In this document: one piece after another, positions 54,645 to 64,000 of the stretch
Position numbering within the stretch: position 1 is the stretch's first letter
How the letters are laid out: each line of letters begins with the position of its first letter
Assembly: GCA_936432065.2 (NCBI GenBank)
Contig: OW386286.2
Span: 115,965,519-116,029,518, forward strand
Direction: 5' to 3'
Length of the DNA stretch: 64,000 nt
From: Rutpela maculata
Taxonomy: Eukaryota > Arthropoda > Insecta > Coleoptera > Cerambycidae
Made by a program: the position numbers and the translations under genes
Notes under the pieces: generated by a model
What the model was told of the DNA's origin: nothing
The model's database searches: none
Seen by the model: only the letters and a program-made list of their open reading frames with translations

Positions 54645-57405
54645 TAGAGAATTGTTTTACACTAGCAATTTTTTTGCTGGAACTTGTCGGAAACATAACA
54701 AGGAGTGTAGCAAAAAGTGTGAAGTGAATAAAAAATAGAGATTGTTCATAATAAAAGTCCGCAGAAAACTAGATTTATCTGAACCTTTTTGGTTAATTTG
54801 TTAAGTTGCAATAAATAAAAACAATAAAAAGCAGCCATTTTTAAACGCTTGATGATAACTTAAACAATAATGTAACTATTTTGACGAAATTTCAGGAAAC
54901 GATGCCACTAGTGGAGCTAAATCGTCATAACAAATTTCAAATATTTTTCCCAAAAAGAATGTCATATCTCGGCTTCCAATTGGAGTAGAAAAAAACTTTT
55001 TTTTTATTGTTTCTTTCTTTATATGCTTTTAACAACACATGCCAATAATATTGATGAGAAAAGTAAATTTGATTATAAAAAGAATTAACCAAATTAAGAA
55101 AAAATGGTATAAAAATGTTTAAAAAAATTTTTTCTTAATATCACCGAAAAAAAAAGATAGAAGAAGCTACAATCTAAAAAAAATTGCTGTACATGAACTT
55201 AAACAGTCAACGATTCAATTTTCGACTTTGCTTTTGTTTTTATGCGTTATTGTCAACATACCAACTTGATATGACGATTTAGTTCCACTAGAGACATCGT
55301 TTCCTAAAATTTCGTCAAAATAGTTACATTATTGTTTAAGTTATCATCAATGGGCCTTTCCCACGTTTTTTTTTATTGAAGATTTGAACAGTTTTCTTTA
55401 AAAAAACTCACCCGTATTTTTTCTTTTTTGCGAAATTTGCTTCTTTTCTACAGAAAAAATTATTATGTTACATGAATTTAAAATTGGCGGCAATATTTCT
55501 GCACTGATGACGAAATGGGGGGAATGACCAATCAGTATACTCTAGCACCCTTGGTAGAGGTTACATATGAGCAGATTGTACGTATAACTGTTTGTCTCTT
55601 TCTATCTTTACCGAATTGACAAACATGTCATCAAGCTTTGTTAGTTCTACTCTAGTGACGTGTGAAACTACAGAAACTTTTTCTTTGATGTATTTACCAT
55701 TGGTAGGCTGTGTATTTACTATCAAGTTGCCAAAAATGAATGAAATCTAAATCATATGACATTATTCCAAAGTTAAAACCTAGTTACTGTACTAATATAT
55801 AATAATACATTTATAGTTACAGGTATTTCATACCTGTTGAATTTATAAAACTAAATAGGTATGTACAAAAACTGAATAAAAACGTTAAAATATGATTCAT
55901 TTTACTTTTGTATTATACAAATTACAGTTAATAAATATAGACAACTAGGTTTAAGTGTTTTATTTTCTTTTACATTTATTGAATGATTTTTAAAATCATT
56001 ATTAAATCTAGAGATTTATCAGTAACAGTTATTTTATTTAAGTAAACAGGAATTGTCATTCACCATTTCACTGTCAATAATAGGGAGATTATCACTTGCT
56101 GCCTTCTCAAAATCTGTCTCCATTTTTTTTATGTCTACACAGTACACACACACACACTTTTAAATAATTAAGAAACAGTTATGAAGTCAAAATACTAAAT
56201 CTGTGCGATCACAACGTAAATCGTAAATAAGAGAACATAACCTATCTATTTATTTTATTTCCATCATTGTTGTCAAGTGTCAGTTATTTATTGGGAGCCA
56301 ACATGTCGAAAGTGTATTTCTTCTGTTAATTCTTATCATTTTTATTATAGGAAGTGGTATTATTCAATGGAAATTCATTATTTTCAAAAGCGGAGATAAA
56401 AAGTAGACATTCTTTAGTGAAATAATTAAAGCATTTCCTCTTATTAAACATTCATATACATTAGGCAACATAAAATTCAGAAATATCAAGAGGTTCGGTT
56501 AATTTTCGTACACGGCATCTGCATCATAACCTTAAATTTGAAGTTTTTCAAGTTTATTCTCATTTCAAATGTTTGTATACGCATTTTTAGCTTGAAGCCG
56601 TACTGGCTCCAAGCAAATATTTAAAAATTTACGTAAATAATTTTTCAATATTGTTGATTAATGATTAATAGACTGTTAGTTACAGGTTAGACTTCCAACC
56701 TACAAAAAGAGTCATATTTTATTAGATAAGGTATTTAGAACTTCATAAACATTAAAATGAACTAGACTTTAGTTGAAAATACGGGAACCAAGCAGAAATT
56801 TTAATAATAGCTGGGTAATACTCTTAAATCTTAAGAAACACATCTTTTTGAGGTTAGCTGTGACGTCACGTGCAAATGCCCTATGAATCCAGAAATTGTT
56901 TAATTTTGATTGGAGTTCCCCCCATGACGTAATTTGAGTGCGTTTATTTGTTCAAAATATGGAGTGAATTAGACAATATTTTTATTTTTAAAATATCCAT
57001 TTAAAATTAAAATATTATACGATATGACGTGTATATACAATATTTATTAGGTGTTAATAAATGATTTATGACAAAATAATCATCAAGTTCCATTACATGG
57101 GAAAGGCCCAATGGTTGCTCTTTATTGTTTTTATGTATTGCAACATAACAAATTAACCAAAAGGGTTCGGATAAATCTAGTTTTCTTCGGAATTCTTTTG
57201 TGAACAGTCTTATTTTTATTCTTTGCGATACGAACTATGCAACCAGAGATATTTAAGAAAAACTGCGAAAAAAGCACAATTTCCAACCTTCTTTTATTTA
57301 TACAAATGACTTGCCGGAGAAAGATTTATTCCAAATCTTTTTCCTATAGTCCCTGTAATGTTTCCGACAAGTTCCAGCAAAAAAATTGCTATTGTAAGAC
57401 AATTC
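54645..57405. mobile_element. Foldback element G, split by a Harbinger-like insertion
   Basis: The left arm (54645-54940) matches in inverted orientation first 55255-55350 and then, after the insertion, 57113-57405. For example TTGCTGGAACTTGTCGGAAA at 54670 against TTTCCGACAAGTTCCAGCAA near 57360, and TTTTGACGAAATTTCAGGAA at 54878 against its inverse near 55300. The ends carry GAATTGTTTTACA / TGTAAGACAATTC. Confidence 0.8.
55352..57109. mobile_element. Harbinger/PIF-like non-autonomous element, 3-bp TSD AAT
   Basis: TIRs GGGCCTTTCCCA (55352) and TGGGAAAGGCCC (ending 57109) are flanked by AAT on both sides. A 3-bp duplication and GGGCC-type ends fit PIF/Harbinger, although the usual target is TWA. 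Inner inverted words (ATGGGGGGAATGACCAATCA near 55517 against the inverse of ATGGGGGGAACTCCAATCA near 56920) show longer arm symmetry. No transposase seen in 1.76 kb. Confidence 0.7.
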
Positions 57406-57626
57406 CTTATTATGTCATTTAGACTCTTAGTTTTACTCCACTAAAAGGAACAGAAATAAAAAAGTACATAAGAAAGGGAAAACAGTCATTTTTTGTTAAA
57501 ATGTTGTCACTCGTCAGCTACAATGAAACGAAATTTCAACAAATTCTTAGTTTTATGTTTTTTACTCAAACTAGCATAGAGTATTAATACTTATTTATTT
57601 ATTTATTTGTTTTCTATATATTACAG

Positions 57627-58427
57627 ATGAATATTTGACTGGCTATAGCGGCTGGTATCACGTGCCAAATTATAAGTTTTTTCCAAAACTGGGAGACTGT
57701 TATGAAATATACGACCAAAAGGAAAAAATTACATCACTCAGTTGTCAGAAACAAGCAAATGCAGAAAATCAGTCTTGTCTAGATTGGATACCAGGCGATG
57801 AACAGTGCTTAGGTTTAAAAACTCCAACAAATGAAACAGTAAAAATTTGTGAAGACAAACCAGAGAAACGTCTCTCGTATTCTTCCTACTATGAACTAAA
57901 TAATTGCTTCGAAGTTTATAACGTTGATAAAACATCTAAAAAAGTATGTCAACAAAACTTTGACGAGTATAGTATAGGTATAACAACACCAGACAAGTTT
58001 AGTATAATGTTCGAATCTTATTTCTGTAAAACTTCGATGAGCGTTGATGAGAGGAAAACGTTCAGTAATTTTGTGTATAATTATTCATTCGATCCTGGAT
58101 TAAAAAGTTGCTATAAAGTATACAATACAAATCAAATCGTGAGTCCTTACACTTGCTTAAATAAAGAAGTACATGAATCTTGCATACATGAACTACCCAA
58201 ATATGAAAATTGTATGGGAATAATAACTCAAAATAATGAAACCATAATACTGGACTGTTCAGAGAACGGTGAAAAGGCATCGTCTACACGTAACTGTTTT
58301 AAAATATACACTTCAGATGAAAACGTACACGTCGCTTGCCAAAAAAAACTAGAAGAAAGGTGCGTTGGATTTACCACCCCTAGCAATTTAACTGTACTTC
58401 TAGATTGTTTTTATTGTTCTATACCAA
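57627..58427 (+). CDS. Cys-rich secreted-type protein, copy 2, domain exon 1
   Basis: Acceptor TTCTATATATTACAG (phase 1) and donor GTAAGTAAGT at 58428 (phase 1). About 267 residues: EYLTGYSGWYHV lead, then four half-domains alternating long and short: GDCYEIYDQ...CLGLKTPTNET; NNCFEVYNVD...GITTPDKF; KSCYKVYNTN...CMGIITQNNETIILDC; RNCFKIYTSD...CVGFTTPSNLTVLLDC. The motif C-(Y/F)-x-(I/V)-Y then C...C-x-G-(I/L)-x-T-P-x-N recurs. The second unit has lost its CVG cysteine (reads YSIGITTP). NET and NLT are potential N-glycosylation sites. An upstream signal exon is needed. Function unknown. Confidence 0.85.
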
Positions 58428-58477
58428 GTAAGTAAGTACATTTTTGTTGAATTTATATTTACTTTAATATTTTTAAG

Positions 58478-58903
58478 ACATCAAATATACCAAATACAAT
58501 GACAATCAAGAAGAAAAGAGAAAGTACCGTCATTTTGTAAAATCATACCTAAATGCAGAGTATAATGGGGAAAATTATCATTTGGAAAAAACTGCCTTTG
58601 AAGTGTTCGATCAAAATACTTTTGTAGAACCACCTGACTGTTCAGGAACAGAATCAAAAGTCTACGCTTATTGGTTACCTAATACTACTTGCTACGGTCT
58701 AACGTTAGAAAATAATGAAACAATTATATTGAACTGCACATCAAATGAAAGAGAAGTGAAACCTGGATGTTTTCAAGTAATCACTTCAGAACAGACGAAA
58801 ACTACAGCATGCATAAAGGTGTTAGATGAACTTTGTGTTGGAATTACAACTCCAAGGAATTTATTTGTAGTTTTAGCATGTTATCCTGTGAACAGCTGCT
58901 TCG
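58478..58903 (+). CDS. Cys-rich secreted-type protein, copy 2, domain exon 2
   Basis: Acceptor AATATTTTTAAG and donor GTAAAT, phase 1 on both sides, so the exon is a symmetrical 1-1 module that can be duplicated without breaking frame. It encodes one full domain: KYRHFVKSYLNAEYNGENYH, the long half-domain ending TTCYGLTLENNETIILNC, and the short half-domain PGCFQVITSE...CIKVLDELCVGITTPRN. It is collinear with the two exons of copy 1 (6322-6659 plus 18067-18225) but has no intron in the short half-domain. Confidence 0.85.
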
Positions 58904-59032
58904 GTAAATATTCTTTTACTTATTTTATAAAATATTTATATATACTTGCACGAAGAAAAATATGAATATTGAGAAAAAAATGTAACGCAATTAAACATAT
59001 TTCTTGTATTTATATTTCAATGTCAATATTAG

Positions 59033-59154
59033 ATCCTACGGTGCAATTGAAACAAACATTTAAAGGGCCGGTAGAGCATGCTGCTGAGGTTGTAGGTCAG
59101 TTGAAACAAACAATGATAGGGCACCTGCTGCAAAACACATTAATGATGGTGTAG
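59033..59154 (+). CDS. Cys-rich secreted-type protein, copy 2, terminal exon
   Basis: After acceptor AATGTCAATATTAG (phase 1) the frame reads DPTVQLKQTFKGPVEHAAEV and ends LLQNTLMMV and TAG (59152-59154). The words QLKQT occur twice. The tail has no Cys and differs from copy 1. AATAAA follows at 59213. Confidence 0.7.
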
Positions 59155-59212
59155 CAAGTGCACGCAAGTACCTTCTCAAGGTTTCGTCTTAACCGACTTA
59201 CAATGGCGTGCT

Positions 59213-59218
59213 AATAAA
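59213..59218 (+). promoter_or_regulatory. Polyadenylation signal AATAAA, Cys-rich gene 2
   Basis: AATAAA 59 bases after the stop codon, the same spacing as in copy 1. Confidence 0.55.
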
Positions 59219-59720
59219 AAGGTTTCATAGTAAAATTGTATCTAGTAAAAGTATATTAGAAACAAAAACATTTAAACCTTAAGAAATGAAATATAACTAA
59301 AAAATAACAGGTAAAGATATCTGCATTAAAAATGTTAAGGTAAGTGGGGTAGGTGTGTATCCGGGGCAAGTGTGTTAAAACTAATAAAATTTCATAATTC
59401 ATTGGTTTTTGTATCTCCATCTATTTGTATCTCCATCTATCAGAACATGCCGTTAACAGTAAGTGTGGGATTTGTAAGAAAACAGGGACTTCTCGATATG
59501 TCTGTCTTGTAATCAGAGGTTATGTTTACCTGTTATTCGTTTTAGTAAATTCAAGTGTAGTAGGTCCTTACAAATCTCAGTATATTGTTAAATTATTAAA
59601 CGTTTTTGAATATTTTCATATTCTAAGAAGAAGTTAAGGTAAGCGATGAAGTAATTATATTGATATTTTCTTTAAATTTTTTTCTTAAAATGTATAACTA
59701 CTGCACACTAGCCCCATTGA

Positions 59721-59775
59721 TAATCTTGTTGTTTATTACACATATGCCCTATATGTGTAATAAACAACAAGATTA
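59721..59775. repeat. Perfect 24-bp hairpin
   Basis: TAATCTTGTTGTTTATTACA plus CATA pairs perfectly with TATG plus TGTAATAAACAACAAGATTA around a loop of seven bases or fewer. It lies just upstream of the pogo relic; it may be a MITE or a small-RNA precursor. Confidence 0.9.
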
Positions 59776-59844
59776 AGTGAGCAGTATAAAGCCTCTACTG
59801 AACGTCTTTTCGTTTCAGTTTGAATTTGTGTGACACAAAGGGCA

Positions 59845-60775
59845 AAATGGTAAAAATGTATAAAAGGAAATCAATTTAGCGAGGTATTACGACAGCTTAC
59901 TCTGCAAGTAAGAGGTATATTATACCACAAATGACTTCAAGTGCTCATCGAAAATTGCATCGCATTTGAGGTAAAAAAGAGTACCACCATCGAGTGAGGC
60001 AGGGGAATTCCAATAGAGAATGAAATAAAATTAATCGAATGTATAACGACGATGGAAAAATGGGGGTGGGGTGTAACGAGAACAGAGATGTTAAAAATTG
60101 TTAGCGATTACGTCAATAGAAATAACCTGAAAACTTCCTTCAAAGGTGGCTATCTTGGAGAAAATTGGTTTTCGGGATTTTGCTGTTGGTATAAATTACC
60201 AATTAAAAAACCTCAATCTGTTGAATGCGCAAGAAAAAAGTGTCTTAACTCGTTTATAATTGATGATTATTTCCAACTGCTAAAAAAAAATTAGATTATT
60301 TAGAATATCATGACAAGCCAGAACAGGTATGGAACATGGATGTAACCAGTTTTTGCCTTGACCCATCCAAAACAAAAGTAGTCGGTAAGAAAGGGGTTGC
60401 TTGCTCAAGTATTACAGCTGGAAGTGCTGCTGGACGAAAGCTTCCCGGGAACAAGATATGCGGCAACATTTAATGGTTGGATGGAGGCTGATGTCGTCCT
60501 GAACTATTTCGGGAAATCGTTTTTAGAAGTTATTGGACCTAAGAGACCGATATTGTTAACTTATGACGGACATACGACTCATAGATCGTCTATTAATTAA
60601 ATCAGCTATGCAAAATAACATAGTCATATTGAAGTTACTGTCGCATTGCAGCCACCCGCTACAACCTCTTGATTTGTCTGTTTTTAAGTCTTTGGATTCA
60701 AACTGGGATAAGTTATTACTAAAATGGCAGAAAATCAACCCACATAACACAGTTGTATACAAAGTATTATCATAG
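59845..60775 (+). pseudogene. Pogo/Tigger-type transposase (CENP-B-like), multiply broken
   Basis: The order is: an N-terminal HTH trace (KMVKMYKRKS near 59847), the CENP-B-type DNA-binding region (TTMEKWGWGVTRTEMLKIV, then VNRNNLKTSFKGG and ENWFSGF), the first catalytic Asp block (VWNMDVTSFCLDPSKTKVV), a deletion before AAGRKLP, GTRYAATFNGWMEADVVLNY, the second Asp block (LLTYDGHTTH), and HPLQPLDLSVFKSLDSNW. At least three frame changes and an internal deletion are seen. This is the DDE_1 family of pogo transposases. Confidence 0.85.
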
Positions 60776-60799
60776 TACAAATCTAAAAGTATGTACTCC

Positions 60800-61200
60800 G
60801 TGCAAAGTATCTACTTTAGTTTATACTTTCTTCAAAGAACGACCTACTTTTTACATGCAATTCAGTTGCAAATGTTTCCAATTCTTAGGTACTTTGCATG
60901 ATCTTTTTATATGCATAGAGCATGTAAAAAGTATAAAGTATGTATAAGAATAGTAGTACTAATTATATACTTTATATGAATATTTTTGCCTTTTGGATGG
61001 AAGGAAAATAAAGAATATATGGTAAGTCCATATGTATTTTATTTATATTAGCATATCTAATATTGTTTTACCACACTCCAATTTACTCTCACAAGGGTTG
61101 CCTGTAAATTATAATGTTTATTAAATTATTAAATTAATTTTTACTTATCTTTTTACCAATTGCGGTCAAATCAAATCAAATCAAAAACTAGTTTAATTGA
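60800..61200. other. No gene recognised
   Basis: AT-rich, with an imperfect inverted pair (CTACTTTTTACATGCA near 60843 and GCATGTAAAAAGTATA near 60919). Confidence 0.35.
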
Positions 61201-61206
61201 AATTAA

Positions 61207-61946
61207 AACAAGCTAAAAACGTCTTCGCCAATTTACCGAGCTTTTATATAATTGTTACACATTCTATAGCATACTCTTCGCAGTTTTCCTGTAAATAATG
61301 TTAGTTTTTGGACAGCCTGAATTTTATGATACCAACTTTGTTGTGAAAAAAATATATGAAAAAAATTGAAGAAAAAAACATCCAACCTATCGGGGATTCG
61401 AACACAAGACCTCTGGATTGCTAGACAAAACTCTAGCCACTGCACCATCACAGATTACTACAAAAATTGAATGTCTGTAATATATATCTTTCAAGAATCA
61501 TATTTCAACGCATTTGATATATTATTATAAAATATATATTAGTAAAACGCATAAACAAAAAATATATCATAGAAATAACATTTCGCAAGATTTCTATTTT
61601 AGTGTAAGCGACCAAAATTAAAAAAATAATTTTTTTTTAATTAAATGATTAATAACTTTCTTATTTACTCACTTATTTTCTTCACAAATAATAGGATTCT
61701 TCCTCTAGCTAACACTAACTTAGTCTCCAAATTTCAATACAATCGGACTTTTCTTTCTTAAGTTATCGTGCTTACAAGAAACGTGACAGACGGACAGACA
61801 GACAAACGGACATTTTGAAAGTTGTTCAGAATTCGTTCACTAACACAATGATATGAAATTTTTTTCTCTACGAGCGATATTTCCAGTTTTAGAAATGTGC
61901 CGATCGAATACAATATACTCTTCGTTTTTGCGAAGAGTATAATAAT
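61207..61946 (-). mobile_element. Family B repeat, copy 3
   Basis: Inverted copy: GCTAAAAACGTCTTCGCC at 61213, the tRNA-like segment (complement) at 61385-61452, a short CCGT/CTGT tract at 61787-61812, and the terminal palindrome TACTCTTCG...CGAAGAGTATAATA ending at 61946. Confidence 0.85.
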
Positions 61947-61949
61947 ATA

Positions 61950-63080
61950 ACATTTCACCCTCCCCAGACACTCAGTTCGGAGCCAGTCAGACATACACGG
62001 CGCTAGTCGTCGTGGAAATTGAAGGACTGGACGAAGTGATGCCAGGTAACGCTAAGAAAAACTAAAAAATAATATATCTCCTGATCAGGGTGCAACATGA
62101 ATATTAATTAAAGTTAAACACGTAAAGAGATAACTTAAAATAATTAATAAGTAAAAATGCAAAAGATGCGTGTATAAATAAATTTCAGAGATATATATGA
62201 TAACCACGCGGGAAAATTACCGACCAAAAACCCCGCTTCAAGTAATTGCAAGAGCGAGCGGCTATGCCAGACCGCACAATTTATGATTTAAAGCATTTAA
62301 AGTTTCAAAAGATTTTGATTTTTACACAAAATATAATTAGGAAGGGAAAAATTTAGAATTATGCCTGCGTTATCTCTAAAACAGTTGTACTGACTTACCC
62401 ACTGGGCTATTCTTTGTCCGTTATTTTGGTTGTTAAAAGTGTTATATTAATGTGTGAGAAATTTATTTAATGAAATTATCAGTAATAATAAGTCTTTATT
62501 ATGTGAAATTAAATTTCTAATACAACTTTTAACAAACGATTATATCCAATTTAAAATATGTGAAAATCGTTCAAGTTCTTTTTTTTCTATTTTTTATTTG
62601 TGTTCCCAAACCTAAATTTTTCGTGTTAGGATATATATTTATTTATAATTATTAAGAACTTATTTAATTTCTAATGGATAAACTGTGATATAGGGCCTGT
62701 GCACCATTTGACAACTGACGCGATTGAAGGCCACACAATAACCTCAATCTTTCAATGTTTTCAATTTGAAATTAACAGTTTTCCTTTACTTTTTAAAAAT
62801 GTTGTGTGCTATCAACTATTGAAGTAGACAGTTTTAAATGTAGTTTTCATTGTACAAAGACAATTACATGTGTTGTGTACCTAGTAATTTTCCTTTTAAA
62901 TTCGTTGAGATGTAGATTGTTTACCTATGCTTTTTGTTATTTTCTTCTTGTTTAAAACAAATCTATAGGATTTATGGTATTATTACATATAGAGCATATT
63001 AGTTGTCGAAGTCGAGCCGAAAGAAATGCCAATTTAAGCTTTAACTTTATGTGTTTATCATTTAATATATTTTTTCTACA
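61950..63080. other. No gene recognised
   Basis: AT-rich with one slightly GC-richer patch (62205-62280, CCCCGCTTCAAGTAATTGCA). No coding or transposon signature that I can support. Confidence 0.4.
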
Positions 63081-63089
63081 CCTATTTAA

Positions 63090-64000
63090 TTATATGACAA
63101 TTAGAAAGTTTCCATTTTTCTCATTTTCTCGTAATAAATAGTGAAAATCTAAAGAACATCTGTAATTTTCCTGCATAAGAAGACAATCGTCAATGGTATA
63201 AATTCTGGAAAAGAGCTTCAAATCATCAGCATACATTAAATAATTAACTTTGTCTGTTAAGTCGTCCGTTATGTCATTAATAAATATTGTGAAAATTAGT
63301 GGTCCAAGAACCGACCCTTGCGGTACTCCCGAGGTAGCAACGTATTCGACAGACTTAAATCCATTGAATGTAACATATTGGACTCTGTTTGACAGGTAAG
63401 ACCGGAATAATGTTATCAAGCTATCAGAAAGTCCGGCATAATTTAGTTTTCTAAGCAGCATATTATGGTCAAGTCTGTCGAATGCCTTGGAGAAATCAGT
63501 ATAAATTATGTCGGTTTGGAATTGATCGTCGATGGATTCCGAAATAAATTGTGTAACACAAAGCAGATTGGTGGTTGTAGAGCGCCCTTTCATAAAACCG
63601 TGTTGATGGATAGTGATTTTTGTACTGATTTTATCATAAATTACATCGTGTAGCAGAAATTCAAGTACTTTTGCAAAATTACATATTATTGAAATGGCGC
63701 GAAAGTTTGATATGTCAGATTTGTCACCCTTTTTAAAAATTGGACAAACTTTAGAACGTCTCCATATATCCGGAAAATCACCGTTTTTTAAAATTGAATT
63801 AAAAATTGTTACTAAAGGTGTAGCAAAAATACACGCACAATCTCTTAGCAGAAATGCATGTATGCCGTCTGGGCCAGTGGTCATTTTATTTTTTATTTTT
63901 TTTAGTGCTTTTCTCACATCATCCTCCTTAAATTCCAATACGTGTATTAGCCAGTTACTATTAAAGCTGTGTCCGTTTTCTATATCTCCCATGTAATCAC
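63090..64000 (-). pseudogene. LINE reverse transcriptase, palm and fingers (truncated)
   Basis: The open frame enters from beyond the right edge and shows RT blocks in order: KTTGPDGI-type (MTTGPDGIHAFLLRD), WRRSKVCPIFKKGDKSDISN, FRAISIICNFAKVLE, QHGFMKGRSTTTNLL, YTDFSKAFDRLDHNMLL, SGVPQGSVLGPLIFTIFIND and the intact catalytic YLMYADDLKLF. After the IYTIDDCLLMQEN block similarity stops and the frame ends at 63090, so the thumb and 3' end are missing. Jockey/CR1-type by motif style. The catalytic Asp residues are present, but the 3' truncation makes this copy inactive. Confidence 0.9.

Noticed and set aside
57523..57580. Second signal-peptide candidate (MKRNFNKFLVLCFLLKLA) just before Cys-rich gene 2
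   Set aside because: An in-frame TAG (57577-57579) precedes the only phase-compatible GT, and the implied intron would be just 46 bp. Kept as a possible decayed exon only.
59425..59637. 70-codon ORF after Cys-rich gene 2 as an additional exon
   Set aside because: It follows the terminal exon and the AATAAA; no Cys-rich half-domain motif is present.

Overview
This is AT-rich, repeat-dense animal nuclear DNA, almost certainly from an insect. Supporting evidence is spliced genes with GT/AG introns, I/Jockey-type LINEs, a Ty3/gypsy element, Tc1/mariner, pogo, hAT and Harbinger-like DNA transposons, an antisense 28S rRNA fragment and a 5S-rRNA-derived SINE. A beetle or hemipteran is possible, but the species cannot be fixed from the sequence. 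No prokaryotic or CRISPR features are present.

The clearest host genes are two paralogues of a cysteine-rich, probably secreted protein that I do not recognise. Copy 1 has exons at 6322-6659 and 18067-18225, with an 11.4 kb intron full of transposons. Copy 2 has exons at 57627-58427, 58478-58903 and 59033-59154. A possible signal-peptide exon for copy 2 lies at 40160-40223. Both are built from alternating long and short Cys-rich half-domains. The long intron of copy 1 falls inside a half-domain that one exon encodes in copy 2.

Layout. 1-2.75 kb: 5' half of a LINE on the minus strand. 2.8-4.9 kb: a LINE 3' end, a 28S rRNA fragment and small inverted-repeat elements. 6.3-18.3 kb: Cys-rich gene 1; its intron holds three copies of a ~0.7 kb repeat (family A), a foldback element, a LINE stub, a decayed gypsy element and a decayed mariner. 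19.3-26 kb: nested MITEs and a ~6 kb foldback whose arms are ~606 bp tandem repeats. 26.8-27.3 kb: a structured element between two (TA)n tracts that contains a complete hammerhead ribozyme motif. 27.3-33.7 kb: tandem duplications, palindromic MITEs, a 121-bp minisatellite and LINE fragments. 35.9-38.7 kb: a long-TIR DNA element with a CXC (tesmin/TSO1-like) exon, then a split tyrosine-recombinase-like gene fragment. 39-54 kb: more family A and B repeats, a solo LTR, a flip-flopped 125-bp tandem array, a hAT remnant, nested palindromes and a 5S-derived SINE. 54.6-57.4 kb: a foldback carrying a Harbinger-like insertion. 57.5-59.2 kb: Cys-rich gene 2. 59.8-64 kb: a dead pogo transposase, a third family B copy and a LINE reverse transcriptase that runs off the window.

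Most of the window is transposon debris. Nearly every transposon ORF is broken. The items most worth following up are the hammerhead-containing element, the Cys-rich gene pair and the higher-order foldback repeat. Coordinates of repeat edges were read by eye and may be off by several bases.
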